DNA from: Marinicella algicola
GTDB taxonomy: Bacteria > Pseudomonadota > Gammaproteobacteria > Xanthomonadales > Marinicellaceae
Direction: 5' to 3'
Assembly: GCF_028401385.1 (NCBI RefSeq)
Contig: NZ_JAQOMR010000001.1
Span: 622,501 to 686,500 of the forward strand
DNA length: 64,000 nt
Below the pieces are notes generated by a model. The model saw nothing but the letters and a program-made list of their open reading frames with translations. It was not told where the DNA came from and did not search any database. Below are positions 8,854 to 17,966 of this stretch, in pieces (position 1 is the first letter of the stretch; every line of letters starts with the position of its first letter). The position numbers and the translations under genes were made by a program.

Positions 8854-10077
8854 ATGACTCTGTACCCTGATGGGCTTCCCTACGACGATATAGACCCTGA
8901 CACAGCAGCTATTATTGACGCGGAACGCGATGGCGAGCCTGCCGTCGCTCGGCATCGCAAATACCGATCTCACGGGGCATCGCTGGAACTGACCGACGAG
9001 CTTGTAGCGCAGGCTCGGAGCCTTGAGACCGAACAGTGGATGTTCGACACCATTAATCGAAGTCTCGCTGTTCGGATCAAACCGACTGGTGGAAAGACCT
9101 TCTATTTTTACGGCCAAGCGTCAGACGGTGAAAATTCCCGCCGAATCCGGCTAGGCAGCACAGACGACTACACGGTCAAACAAGCGCGGGTCAAAGCGGA
9201 ATGGGAGGCATCCTCACCGTCGCTGGTCGCCGAGCCAAAGCTGCGCCGAAGTCTGCCGATCAGCAAAGCGCTGGTAGAGTATTTCGGCGATCATTCACCC
9301 GCCGATTCCGATCACTTCAAGACGGTACAGGGCTATTTCTACAGCCACATCGAACCGCGATTTGGTGACCGGCCTTTCTCGGGCGTCTCACGCGAAGAAT
9401 GGATTGTTCTGGCTGAAACGATTACCTTGGACCAGCGAAGTCGCGGGATCAACTTTCACAAGTCGCTCAAGGCGCTGCTCGGCTGGGCGGTGCGTCGCGG
9501 TCTCTTGAAAATCAATCCGCTGCACCACCACAAGCTCGAAATTCCACCCGTCCGCTCCAAGCGCAATCTGGACAAGCATGAACTTGGCGCGATCTACATC
9601 GAAGCCGAGCAATTGGGTCAACCGTGGCAGGATATGGTTCGACTGGTGATCCTGACCGGTGAACCCATCGAGTATGTGCGAAAGATGCGCGGGGGCGATA
9701 TCGACTGGAAACGCGGCATTTGGCACGTGGAGCACAGCGGTGGTTTCGTTAGGCGACGGAGACCATTTCGAAGTGTGTCTCTCACGCCGGAAGCCTTGGC
9801 GCTGCTAGACGCGTACCGGAATATTTCCGGGCCATTCTTTCCCTCGCCTGCATCCTTGCACAAGGACGCTTGCCTCAACTATCGGCAGGAAATCCATGAG
9901 CAGCTTATCGAGCTTTGCGAGTTCAAGAAGCGGTTCGGTATGGGCGACGTGCGGCGCGGGGTCCATGCGATGGTGAAGGAACTGGGCGGTCTGCCAGAAT
10001 GGACCTCCTATCTCATGCGGCAATTGCCGACATGGAGGAGTGCTCGACCGATCCGAGACATGGATGATTGGATTTAA
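8854..10077 (+). CDS. Integrase-fold protein lacking the catalytic residues
   Basis: About 407 residues from ATG 8854 (GGGGAGG 6 bases upstream). The layout copies a tyrosine integrase. The arm-type strand is SLAVRIKPTGGKTFYFYGQA and the core-binding region is LPISKALVEYFGDHSPADSD. The catalytic-domain scaffold is LVILTGEPIEYVRKMRGGDI, then DWKRGIWHVEHSGG. Where family members have TG.R..E, this has TGEPIEY. HxLRxT is replaced by GDVRRGVHA, and no C-terminal LGH...Y block exists. It cannot be an active recombinase by the known mechanism. It may be a DNA-binding regulator or recombination accessory; that is inference. The frame is uninterrupted, so the losses are not sequencing breaks. Confidence 0.75.
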   Translation: MTLYPDGLPYDDIDPDTAAIIDAERDGEPAVARHRKYRSHGASLELTDELVAQARSLETEQWMFDTINRSLAVRIKPTGGKTFYFYGQASDGENSRRIRLGSTDDYTVKQARVKAEWEASSPSLVAEPKLRRSLPISKALVEYFGDHSPADSDHFKTVQGYFYSHIEPRFGDRPFSGVSREEWIVLAETITLDQRSRGINFHKSLKALLGWAVRRGLLKINPLHHHKLEIPPVRSKRNLDKHELGAIYIEAEQLGQPWQDMVRLVILTGEPIEYVRKMRGGDIDWKRGIWHVEHSGGFVRRRRPFRSVSLTPEALALLDAYRNISGPFFPSPASLHKDACLNYRQEIHEQLIELCEFKKRFGMGDVRRGVHAMVKELGGLPEWTSYLMRQLPTWRSARPIRDMDDWI

Positions 10078-10856
10078 CGCCGACAGCCCGATCCAATGGA
10101 GAAAACAGCATGGCGCAGTCGGGAAACACCGATTGCGCCATTTTCACGCTTGTTGACTCACGGCCAAAGATATTCCGCCCGTAGCCGAGAATCATGTCCG
10201 GGGAAACAAGAAACATGGCGCACTAGCCTGTCACACCACCACAAGGCCGGGAAGCAGCTCTCGGCGGGAACCGAAGGAAACAGGCAAGAAACAGACGACC
10301 TGGGCAGGAAACACGGTCGCTTCCATTGCCACTTTGTCTGGGCAAGTCGGCATTGCCCGTCGCTTCTAAAGGCCACCTGTAGGCAAAACGGATTAGAAAT
10401 ATGAGGCGAGGACACGTAGTTGGCTGGCGCGCCCCGAAGACTTCGGGGGCGGGAGTTTTTGCGGTGAAATTCATCGGAATCTATTCGCCTAACCTGAGTC
10501 ACAGCATTTGGTGCCGACTATCGAGTCTGTATGGACGTTACATGAGAGCGAGATGTGCGCACCATGCGACTCCCATTTTCGTCTCTCCACCGAGGTTGTC
10601 GCCGGCCTCAGTCATCGGTGCGGAGTAACAGGGTAACGGACCGGCACCCCAACCCAAGCATCTACTTCATGCTCCCGAGCATGAAACGGATCAGGTAACA
10701 GGCAATAATCCAGCAGAGAATAACAGGATAAGAATGCAGGAAAGTATTCCAAGGAAAGCTCGACAGGACAGGCAAAGCCCAACCCTTGCCGATTGGGAGA
10801 AATCGGCATCAGCCTTCCGGTGAGGATAGAACGTCCAAACCGGAAGGCATCAGCTT
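10078..10856. other. Gene-poor stretch within the island
   Basis: I see no supported gene in about 780 bp. Open frames on both strands (for example 10612-10860, reverse) have unnatural composition and no ribosome sites. The stretch 10190-10330 is rich in short GGAAACA/CAAGAAACA-like purine runs. The one clear element is the terminator-like hairpin at 10432-10460. This could be a non-coding RNA locus or debris of earlier insertions. Confidence 0.4.
10432..10460 (+). terminator. Rho-independent terminator-like hairpin
   Basis: CCCCGAAG (10432-10439), one base, then CTTCGGGG (10441-10448), followed by GCGGGAGTTTTT. The realistic stem is six pairs with a five-base loop. No gene end is close on the left, so it may serve an unannotated transcript. 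Confidence 0.45.
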
Positions 10857-11174
10857 TCACTGAAAGTCAGCAGCGTGATGCACCTTTCGAAACGTGGTGC
10901 CCCTTGCGCGTTCCCGGCGCATGATTTCGCGCCTTATCCGCCGCCAGCGGCCTTGCTCGAAAGTGTTGGAGCGGTACCATGCAGCGTGTTCTTCCGAGCA
11001 GGCCACATCAAAGGCGCGATCATCATCGATTGCCCACAACCTATCAGCTTCAGTCATGATCTCGTTGCGTGGGACCAGGCCGGGCCGGATGGACCCTTCC
11101 CAAAAAGCCCATGCGAATGCGCCCCAGATCGGGGAAAGGCAGACCACCCAAATTGTCACCTGGATCCAGTCCAT
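10857..11174 (-). CDS. Small hypothetical membrane-anchored protein
   Basis: 105 residues, MDWIQVTIWVVCLSPIWGAF, then AWAFWEGSIRPGLVPRNEIM, then a charged cytoplasmic tail ending in RIRREIMRRERARGTTFRKV. One membrane helix near the N-terminus (residues 5-25) and a strongly basic C-terminal half. GAGGG lies 7 bases before the ATG on the reverse strand. It is divergent from the XRE regulator at 11263 with an 88-bp gap. I do not recognise the family. Confidence 0.5.
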   Translation of the reverse strand: MDWIQVTIWVVCLSPIWGAFAWAFWEGSIRPGLVPRNEIMTEADRLWAIDDDRAFDVACSEEHAAWYRSNTFEQGRWRRIRREIMRRERARGTTFRKVHHAADFQ

Positions 11175-11262
11175 AGAAAAGCCCTCGGAATATCTGAATT
11201 TAAGATAACTGAAAATCAGATATAACTGAAGACCCCATCGGGAATCAGATGGGGTAGGCGAG

Positions 11263-11499
11263 GTGGTAAAGACACTCGGGAGCGCGCGGCACAGGGCACT
11301 GATTGCCTACCTGATCGAAGCGCGCGAACGGGCAGGTGTCACCCAAACCGAGCTTGCGGAAAAGCTTGGCGAGTATCAGTCGTTTATAGCTAGACTGGAG
11401 AGCGGACAACGAAGGGTGGACGTGGTGGAATTTTTGGAGTTCGCCGAAATACTCGGATTTGACCCGTACAATGCGCTCAAAAAGGTTGAGGCCGCGTGA
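11263..11499 (+). CDS. XRE-family HTH regulator (controller-like)
   Basis: A 78-residue single-domain DNA-binding protein starting at GTG 11263. The HTH is clear: LIAYLIEARERAGVTQTELAEKLG is recognition helix 1, followed by EYQSFIARLESGQRRVDVVE. This size and fold match controller (C) proteins that time expression of restriction-modification genes. It stands at the upstream end of the defence block, 60 bp before the ATPase gene and in the same direction. A controller role is inference from position and size. Confidence 0.82.
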   Translation: MVKTLGSARHRALIAYLIEARERAGVTQTELAEKLGEYQSFIARLESGQRRVDVVEFLEFAEILGFDPYNALKKVEAA

Positions 11500-11558
11500 G
11501 AATGCCAAAAGACTTTAGTTTGCTTGTGGTTCGGAAAATAATGAGCAAGAAGTAGTAA

Positions 11559-13749
11559 ATGGACAAAACAGCTAACCCAACCTTCCGACCCAGAGCGCGG
11601 CTACTTCAGTTGCTGGGGGATCAACTGATTGGAAGCGCTCGTCTAGCTGTTTTTGAACTTGTCAAAAACGCTTACGATGCGGATGCTTCGAAGGTGGATA
11701 TTCATTTTTATGATCTCGACAATCCCGACGCTCGAATCGTTATTCGGGACGATGGCGAAGGAATGGATCGCGAGACCATTGAAGAGGTTTGGCTTGAGCC
11801 AGGCGCGGACTATCGGGAACGGCAACGGAAAGAAAATAAGCGCAGTGCCCGCTATTTCCGCCTTCCACTAGGTGAGAAAGGTGTGGGGCGTTTTGCGGTC
11901 CATAAGCTGGGTACACGCATCGAGCTTAGAACCAGGAAGCAAGATGGCCCAGAATTTACGGTCGAAGTAGATTGGGATTCGTATTCTCAACACCGTTACA
12001 TGGACCAAGCGCCGGTCTCGGTCATTGAAAGCGCCGATCCGCAATTTGATGCTTCATCAAGCGGCACTCAGATTACCATCTCTGGTTTGAGGGAGACGTG
12101 GAAACGAGGTGATATTCGACGACTTTGGAGAAATGTAAAATCGATCTCATCTCCTACCAAGTCACCAGAAAGTTTTTGGTATCGCTCTCCGTTCCAGACC
12201 ACGAGGATTGGCTTGCAGGACTACTTGACACTCCGGACTTCCTTGATCGAGCAATGTGGCGCTTCGTGTTCTTATACGAGCGCGGCAAGTACGAGTGGTC
12301 ATACAATTTTCGACCATTGCCTGGAATTAAGATTGAAGGAAACGAGAAACAGTCTGAAGCGGACGCCCGCCTCAAACTAGCTCCCCACGATCAGAGACTG
12401 TTCGGAACGACCGACGAAAACGGCAAGTTCACTAAACGAACAGTTGCTGATTCTGAGTTCACCAAGCTTCAGACCGATAATGGGCCATTGGAGCAGCTTG
12501 GCCCTGTGATTGGGGAGTTTTACGGATTCTGACCGAGATAGAGACGTCCTCGAGTTTATGGCCGAGGCTGCATCGCTCAACGAATTTCTGGACGAAAATG
12601 GTGGGGTTCGCGTCTTTCGCGACGGTGTCCGCGTGTACAATTACGGCGAGCGGGCCGCAGGTGATGACTGGCTCGGATTGGACCAGAGGCGAGTCAATAT
12701 TCCTACGAGGCGCATAAGCAATAATATCATTCTCGGGGCAGTTGACGTCTCGCTGGAGGCTAGCGGAAATCCGCAACATGGCTTGATTGAGAAGACCAAC
12801 CGAGAGGGTTTCGTTGAAAATGAAGCCTATGCAAAATTCAAGGCTATTGTTCTTGGCGCGCTTATCGAATTTGAGAATCTTCGCCAGGAAGATAAAGAGC
12901 GCATAAAATCCATTCTCAAGACACCTTCAGAAAAAGCCATCGGGGACCTTACTGACCCGATAAACGCGCTGAGGGATGAGCTTGAAAAACGAAAATTGTC
13001 GGAAGCTCTGGGCAATCACCTGAAGGCAATAGAGCGCAAGTTCAACGAAATGAAGGAGGTGATGACCCATTCTGGTAATGCTGGTCTGAATCTGGGAATC
13101 CTGTTTCACGAAATTGATCGGGGTGTCAAAGGCCTGACAAACGATATTCGGAGGAAGGCACCGGCTGACGAGCTTTTGAGCCGGGCCGAGCACCTCAGCC
13201 AGCTACTAGATGGCTTTTCGACGCTCTTGCGAAAAGATAAAAAGAAGAAGCAGCGCATAAAGACGATCTTGCGAGAGTCGAAGCTCCTCAACGACAACCG
13301 TTTTGTCGCCCACGATGTTGTTTTCTCCTGCCCGCCGCTCGTTGCTGAACAGGACGATTTCGAAGTCAATGTTTCATTCGGAATGATTCTTGGCGCACTC
13401 TCTAACTTGATCGACAATGCGATCTATTGGTTGCAGGTAAAATGGCCGGAGAATTCCGAAGATAGAAAGAGGCGGGCGATCTACATCGGAACAACCGACT
13501 ATTTTGAAGAGGGGCCTGCAATAGTGGTTGCAGACAATGGCGTTGGCCTCCCTTGGATACCAGCTCGCTATTGAAACCATTCGTTACAATGAAGCCGGAT
13601 GGGATGGGGCTTGGGCTATACTACGTAAATCTGGTTTGCGAACTCAATAATGCGCGCCTTGTGGTATCACCTGACCCCGAGGACGTAGGCATTCCCCAGC
13701 CTATGATGGCGCTGCATTTGCAATTATTTTCAATCAGGAAATCAAATAA
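11559..13749 (+). CDS. Dual-ATPase protein: Hsp90/MutL-like N-half plus histidine-kinase-like C-half (four frame breaks)
   Basis: Reconstructed at about 730 residues. The N-terminal GHKL domain has FELVKNAYDADASKVDI (Asn box), IRDDGEGMDRE, and LGEKGVGRFAVHKLG, as in Hsp90/MutL-type ATPases. After an uncharacterised middle region, the C-terminal half looks like a sensor kinase: NLGILFHEIDRGVKGLTNDI resembles a phospho-acceptor His helix, followed by LIDNAIYWLQV, VVADNGVGLP and PDGMGLGLYYVNLVCELN. Frame breaks lie near 12173 (T run, SPESF/LVSLSV), 12515, 13550 and 13695. The final stop TAA overlaps the next gene's ATG as TAATG. A phage-sensing role is inference; no transmembrane segment is visible, so it would act in the cytosol. 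Confidence 0.72.
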
Positions 13750-15058
13750 TGTTTCCAGGCGCAAAGATCATCGCTGTGGACGATGAAGTGGATGAACTGG
13801 AAAAGATTGTATCGTCCCTCCGCAAGCTGGGCTTGGCCTGTATTGCTTATAACTATCCCGACGAGCTACCCGAAGAATTTCCGAATGGCTCAGGGCTTCG
13901 TGTACTCTTTTTGGATATTAACCTGATTGGAGGTGCTTCGCCGGACCAAGATGCGAATGTCTTTAACGCGCCAGTCAGCTTGATTGATAGGCTCGTGTCG
14001 GACAGCAATGGTCCTTATGCTCTGATCACTTGGTCAAGCACTGATCTCCATGATCGATTGATCGAGCGGATCGCAGCAACCGCCTCGCTCGCGCACAAGC
14101 AGCCATTTTATTCTAAAGCTCTTTCCAAGGATGAATATTCCAATGCACCCGAGAAACTGAAGGAGGAGGTGCAAAAGATTTTTTCAGAGAATGCGCCATT
14201 CGGCGCGCTTCTGGATTGGGAAAAGCGGGTATGCAGGGCTGGCGAAACTGTCCTACGGGACGTTAGTGGTTTGGCCCTTGAGTTCGAGGGTGCAAGTGCG
14301 TCGGAAAAGATGGATCGAATGCTGAGCAAGCTCGCCGTTGATGCGTTTGGAAAAGCTCACGTCGAGGCCCATGTGTTTGAATCCGTAAATGAAGCGTTGA
14401 TGCCATTGCTCGGCGATGCCTTGAACATTCAATTCAATGCGGAGTCAGATGACGGTATCTGGAAGACTGCTGTTACAAAGCACGATGAAACAGATGGCCT
14501 CGGTACTGCGGCTATATCGAAACTTAATACCGCTGTCGTTTTTGAAGCCTCCGATACATTTGTAGCTTACCGGAGGGGTGCAGTAATCGAGCTACCAGAG
14601 GCTTGGTGCGAGGATGAAGAATTTGAGCGTAGATTTGGGGCAAAGCCATCGCAAGTTCGCGGTGGCATTCTCAAACTCGAAAAGCCGAAGAAGCCCGCCT
14701 GGGTTTTGATCCAAGCCCAGGCTGCGTGCGATTTTGCCCAGGGCAATGTTGGCCCGCTCCCTTCCTATTAGCCGCGATAGTGCCAAGTGACCATCAAAGG
14801 AAGGCCAATGCAGCCGGGGAACCACTTGGCCTGCCAGCCACTGTTTGGAAAACACCTGAGTTGTGCTGTGAGAGCGTCTTTGCCGATAAGGATTTTCACT
14901 TCGAGATCATTCATGGGATTCCATGTCAAATTACTCGAAAGGTTCTGGATGAGCTTGGGTGCAAGGTGATTGGCCGACTAAAGGAGCAGATAGTTGCATC
15001 GCTGGCGTTCGAGCATCACAGCCACGGTTCTCGACCCGGTTTCGTCAGTTTTCGCTGA
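13749..15058 (+). CDS. Receiver-domain protein with uncharacterised C-terminal domain (frame break near 14760)
   Basis: The N-terminal receiver is intact by motif: acidic pair in AKIIAVDDEVDELEKIV, phospho-acceptor Asp in VLFLDINLIGG, Ser/Thr in YALITWSSTDLHD, and Lys in HKQPFYSKALSK. About 300 more residues follow with no family I recognise (LSGLALEFEGASASEKMDRM; GGILKLEKPKKPAWVLIQAQ). The frame closes at FAQGNVGPLPSY, but one base out of register it continues FLLAAIVPSDHQRKANAAGE, then GCKVIGRLKEQIVASLAF, to 15058. It is coupled to the upstream ATPase by TAATG, so sensor and receiver are made together. The last 14 bp overlap the end of the convergent methyltransferase. Confidence 0.7.
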
Positions 15059-15991
15059 GAGTTCGCACTATTTCAGTCATCACTGGCGGGCAGACACCAT
15101 TGCCCAACATGTGAACTTTTTGACGGCGGGTTCCCGTTTCGAGCTTGTAGTTCCTTGTAAAGCCCATCGCTTTGGTAAGCTCGGGGACCTGCAACATGCG
15201 CATTTGGTGCCCGGCTTCGGAGGGCACGACCAATGCAAATCGATCAACAGTTGTAATCGTCCGTAGCGGCCTGTTCAGCGGCTGCCAACCACCTGAGCCA
15301 TCCGTTCCATAATAAACTATGAGGAAGGGCGTTTGCTCCCCCACAGCCGCCATGCCCCTTTGAGCGCGTTCTAGCGTAGCTTTTGCGCGTCTTTCGGTAT
15401 GCAGAGCAGTGGTTCTCCATGTTCCCGGGCAGTCAAGAATGTCCAGCACACATTTGCGTTTTTGCGCTTTGGAGTGGCAACAGTCACCGGATCAGTCCCA
15501 AGCCCACAAACAAGAAAAAGTCTTCGGCGGCTCTGGGCGACGCCGAAATCAGAAGCATCCAAGACCATTTCGGATATTGTGTAACCTAGCGCAGCCAGTT
15601 CTGACTTCATTTCATCGTACCGAGACCACGGGCGCATATGGACCACGTTTTCCATGACCACCCATTTCGGCTTGAAGGCCTTGGCGAAACGAATGGTCTG
15701 CATGGCCGTCGCTCGGCTCTCCTCTGATCGAGGCGCTGATCCCTTCGCACAGGTGTGGTTGGTGCATTCTGGAGATGCCAGAAGAAGATCGATATCACCT
15801 ATCTCATCCCTCAACTTCGAAGGTGAAAAGGTCTCAAGCCTACCCGTCTTAACGACCGCGTTTGGGAAGTTATTCTTGTAGGTGGACGTAGCAACGTCCC
15901 ACATATCGATTCCGCAAACGATTTCGGCCCCGGCACTACGTGCGCCGAAGCTGCTGCCGCCACCACCGCAGAACATATCAAGAACCCGGAT
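15045..15991 (-). CDS. DNA (cytosine-5) methyltransferase (frame break near 15445)
   Basis: Methylates cytosine C5 using S-adenosylmethionine. Motif I is RVLDMFCGGGGSSFGARSAG. Motif IV has the catalytic Cys in LLASPECTNHTCAKGSA (the SPEC variant of PC). Motif VI is WVVMENVVHMRPW and motif VIII is VAQSRRRLFLVCG. After KRKNAN the frame shifts, and the target-recognition region (TPFLIVYYGTDGSGGW) and motif X (HMLGNGVCPPVMTEIVRTL) follow. The nearest Met is inside motif I. GGAG lies 7 bases before an ATC codon (15989-15991), where a Met would give the expected start MRVLDMFCGGGG, so a start-codon miscall is likely. Target sequence unknown. Confidence 0.87.
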
Positions 15992-16084
15992 CGACCTACT
16001 CCTTACAAAAACTCAATCCGCGATCTCGTACCAGGTTGCGAGGGTGCTGACCAGGTGCCATCTTGTTCCAGAGGAATTTTCTTG

Positions 16085-16513
16085 ATGGCTGACGTTCTTA
16101 CGCTCTCTCAGAGAAGTTACTGCATGTCGCGAAACCGCGGCTCAAACACTAAACCAGAAATCCTTCTAAGAAGTGAAATCTGGAGTCGGGGCCTGCGATA
16201 TCGACTGAAGTCGAAGGTCATTGGAAAACCTGATATAATTATGCACGGGCTAAAGATTGCAGTATTTGTCGATGGATGTTTTTGGCACGGGTGTCCCAAA
16301 CATAGCATTCAGCCTAAATCAAACAGCGAGTTCTGGATTGCCAAGCTTGAAAAGAATAAGCGTCGGGACTCCGAAGTTTCAGAAGCTCTTCGGCAGGACG
16401 GATGGCTTGTGCTGCGATTCTGGGAACACGATGTCGTAAAGGATTGTATCCGGTGTGCCGATGAAATCGAAAATGCAGTCCGAGGCCGCAGGCGACATAC
16501 TGCGCACGGCTGA
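16085..16513 (+). CDS. vsr: Very short patch repair endonuclease (Vsr)
   Basis: Vsr nicks 5' of T in T:G mismatches that arise when 5-methylcytosine deaminates. 142 residues, intact. Visible: MSRNRGSNTKPEILLRSEIW, LRYRLKSKVIGKPDIIMHG, the catalytic-metal segment AVFVDGCFWHGCPKHSIQP (Asp and His ligands, Cys zinc ligand), FWIAKLEKNKRRD, and WLVLRFWEHDVVKD. ATG 16085 follows GAGGAA. It is divergent from the methyltransferase across about 90 bp and protects the methylated sites from mutation. The next gene starts inside its 3' end. Confidence 0.94.
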   Translation: MADVLTLSQRSYCMSRNRGSNTKPEILLRSEIWSRGLRYRLKSKVIGKPDIIMHGLKIAVFVDGCFWHGCPKHSIQPKSNSEFWIAKLEKNKRRDSEVSEALRQDGWLVLRFWEHDVVKDCIRCADEIENAVRGRRRHTAHG

Positions 16514-17649
16514 TCTCAAGAACACGGACCTGATTGTCGATTGTATTTATGAAGGCGGCCGGAGAGGCAACGCTGGCGATGATCCGCTAAATGCTCTCCT
16601 TGGTGTGAGCAACCAGGAGGTTTTCGGATACTTGGTAGCCGTGAAGCCCCAAGGTTGATCGTAATGACCACATCTCTGGCAGACGCCGACTGGCCCGATT
16701 TTCTGGATCATGAAACCGGGCGCTTCACCTATTACGGCGACAACAAGAAGCCGGGTTCAGACCTTCACGGGACAAGTCGGTATGGAAACAAGCTTCTCAG
16801 GTGGGTTTTCGAAAACGCCCATTCCGGCATCGAAGGGCGGCAGCGCGTCCCACCCATTCTTGTCTTCTCTGCCGCTGGAACGCATCGCGATATGAGGTTT
16901 CTCGGCTTGGCTGTTCCGGGAGCAGACGGAGTGCCCTTAACTGAAGACCTTGTAGCAGTCTGGAAATCGGCAGGTGGTCTCCGGTTTCAGAATTATCGGG
17001 CGATGATGACCATTTTGGATATACCTCGCATTAACCGGACTTGGTTGCGATCAATTATCGATTCAACAAACAGCGTTGCCGATGGGCCGGAAGCATGGGT
17101 GCTCTGGAAGCGGACAGGCGGGTTCCGACCACTTAAGGCTGAGAAAACTCTAAAATATCGGACACGAGCGCAACAGGAGCCGCAAACGCCGGGACAAAAG
17201 AGGTCATCGCTTCGATCTTGCGAACTTTTGAAGGCGAACCGGTCAAATTCGAACGCTGTGCAGGCCGGATTGCGGAACTATTGCTCGGGCAGGTGACGCA
17301 AATAGACATCACACGACCCACCCAAGATGGTGGACGAGACGCGGTTGGAAAGTATCGGATTGGCGGTGCGGCCAATGGCGTTGAAGTTGAGTTTGCGATG
17401 GAGGCAAAGTGCTACGCCCCTCACGTGAGCGTGGGAGTGAAGGAACTATCCAGGCTGATTTCTCGCCTTCGCCATCGGCAATTTGGACTCCTGATAACAA
17501 CATCCTTTGTGGCGGCTCAGGCCTATCAGGAAATTAAGGACGATGACCATCCGATCATCGTCGTATCGGCACGTGACATCGCAGAAATCCTTGAGCAAAA
17601 CGGACTGGCAGGACCTACGGAGCTGGCCGGATGGCTATCGCAATTTTAG
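16473..17649 (+). CDS. AspBHI-like restriction endonuclease with Mrr-type catalytic domain (two frame breaks)
   Basis: AspBHI family enzymes join an N-terminal SRA/B3-like recognition domain to a PD-(D/E)XK nuclease; AspBHI itself cuts at 5-methylcytosine. The N-domain reads LIVDCIYEGGRRGNAGDDPL, NALLGVSNQEVFGYLV. After a break at VAVKPQG it gives DADWPDFLDHETGRFTYYGD, NKKPGSDLHGTSRYGNKLLR. After a second break (about 17200) the nuclease follows: FERCAGRIAELLL, ITRPTQDGGRDAVGKY, then VEVEFAMEAKCYAPH (D...ExK). Start probably ATG 16473, overlapping vsr by 41 bp. Both breaks equal one missing base. Family assignment is from recalled sequence features, not a search. Confidence 0.78.
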
Positions 17650-17682
17650 CGTTGGTTGCTCTTGCTCACCAAGGAAAGCGCC

Positions 17683-17744
17683 GTTTGCCTCCTCGGACCC
17701 GCCTTCCTTCGCTTTGTGCGAAGGCGGCTCCGAGGAAAGCAAAC
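17683..17744. terminator. Long hairpin at the end of the defence block
   Basis: GTTTGC (17683-17688) pairs with GCAAAC (17739-17744). TCCTCGGA (17690-17697) pairs with TCCGAGGA (17729-17736), and CGCCTTC (17700-17706) with GAAGGCG (17720-17726), around a roughly 13-base loop. It lies 34 bp after the endonuclease stop and is followed by pyrimidine-rich TCTCTTATATCCCTATCTC rather than a pure T run. Probably a transcription terminator. Confidence 0.6.
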
Positions 17745-17895
17745 TCTCTTATATCCCTATCTCTAACTCTATCTTGTGGCCGCAGAGTTGTACCCCGATC
17801 AGGCCGGGCTTTCGATGGGATGGAGATCGACAGAGAAATTGGCGGAAAACGGCGGATTTTGCCACAGCCAGAACGGCGCGATGTCTTAGCCCGGC

Positions 17896-17916
17896 GTGCT
17901 ACCCCGGTGCTACCCG
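17896..17916 (+). repeat. Right copy of island-end 21-bp repeat
   Basis: Identical to 6724-6744 and in the same orientation, 50 bp inside the right att repeat. Possible integrase arm site. Confidence 0.6.
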
Positions 17917-17966
17917 GAGCATTTCAGCGGAAAGCTGCAATCACCTAAGTTATTGATTTTGTTGGT

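Noticed and set aside
8453-8857. 134-residue frame overlapping the small island gene
   Set aside because: It overlaps the better-supported gene at 8578 in another frame and contains the promoter-like TTGACA; composition is unnatural after residue 40.
10612-10860. Reverse-strand frame of 82 residues in the island gap
   Set aside because: No ribosome site, no family likeness, and it sits in repetitive purine-rich DNA.
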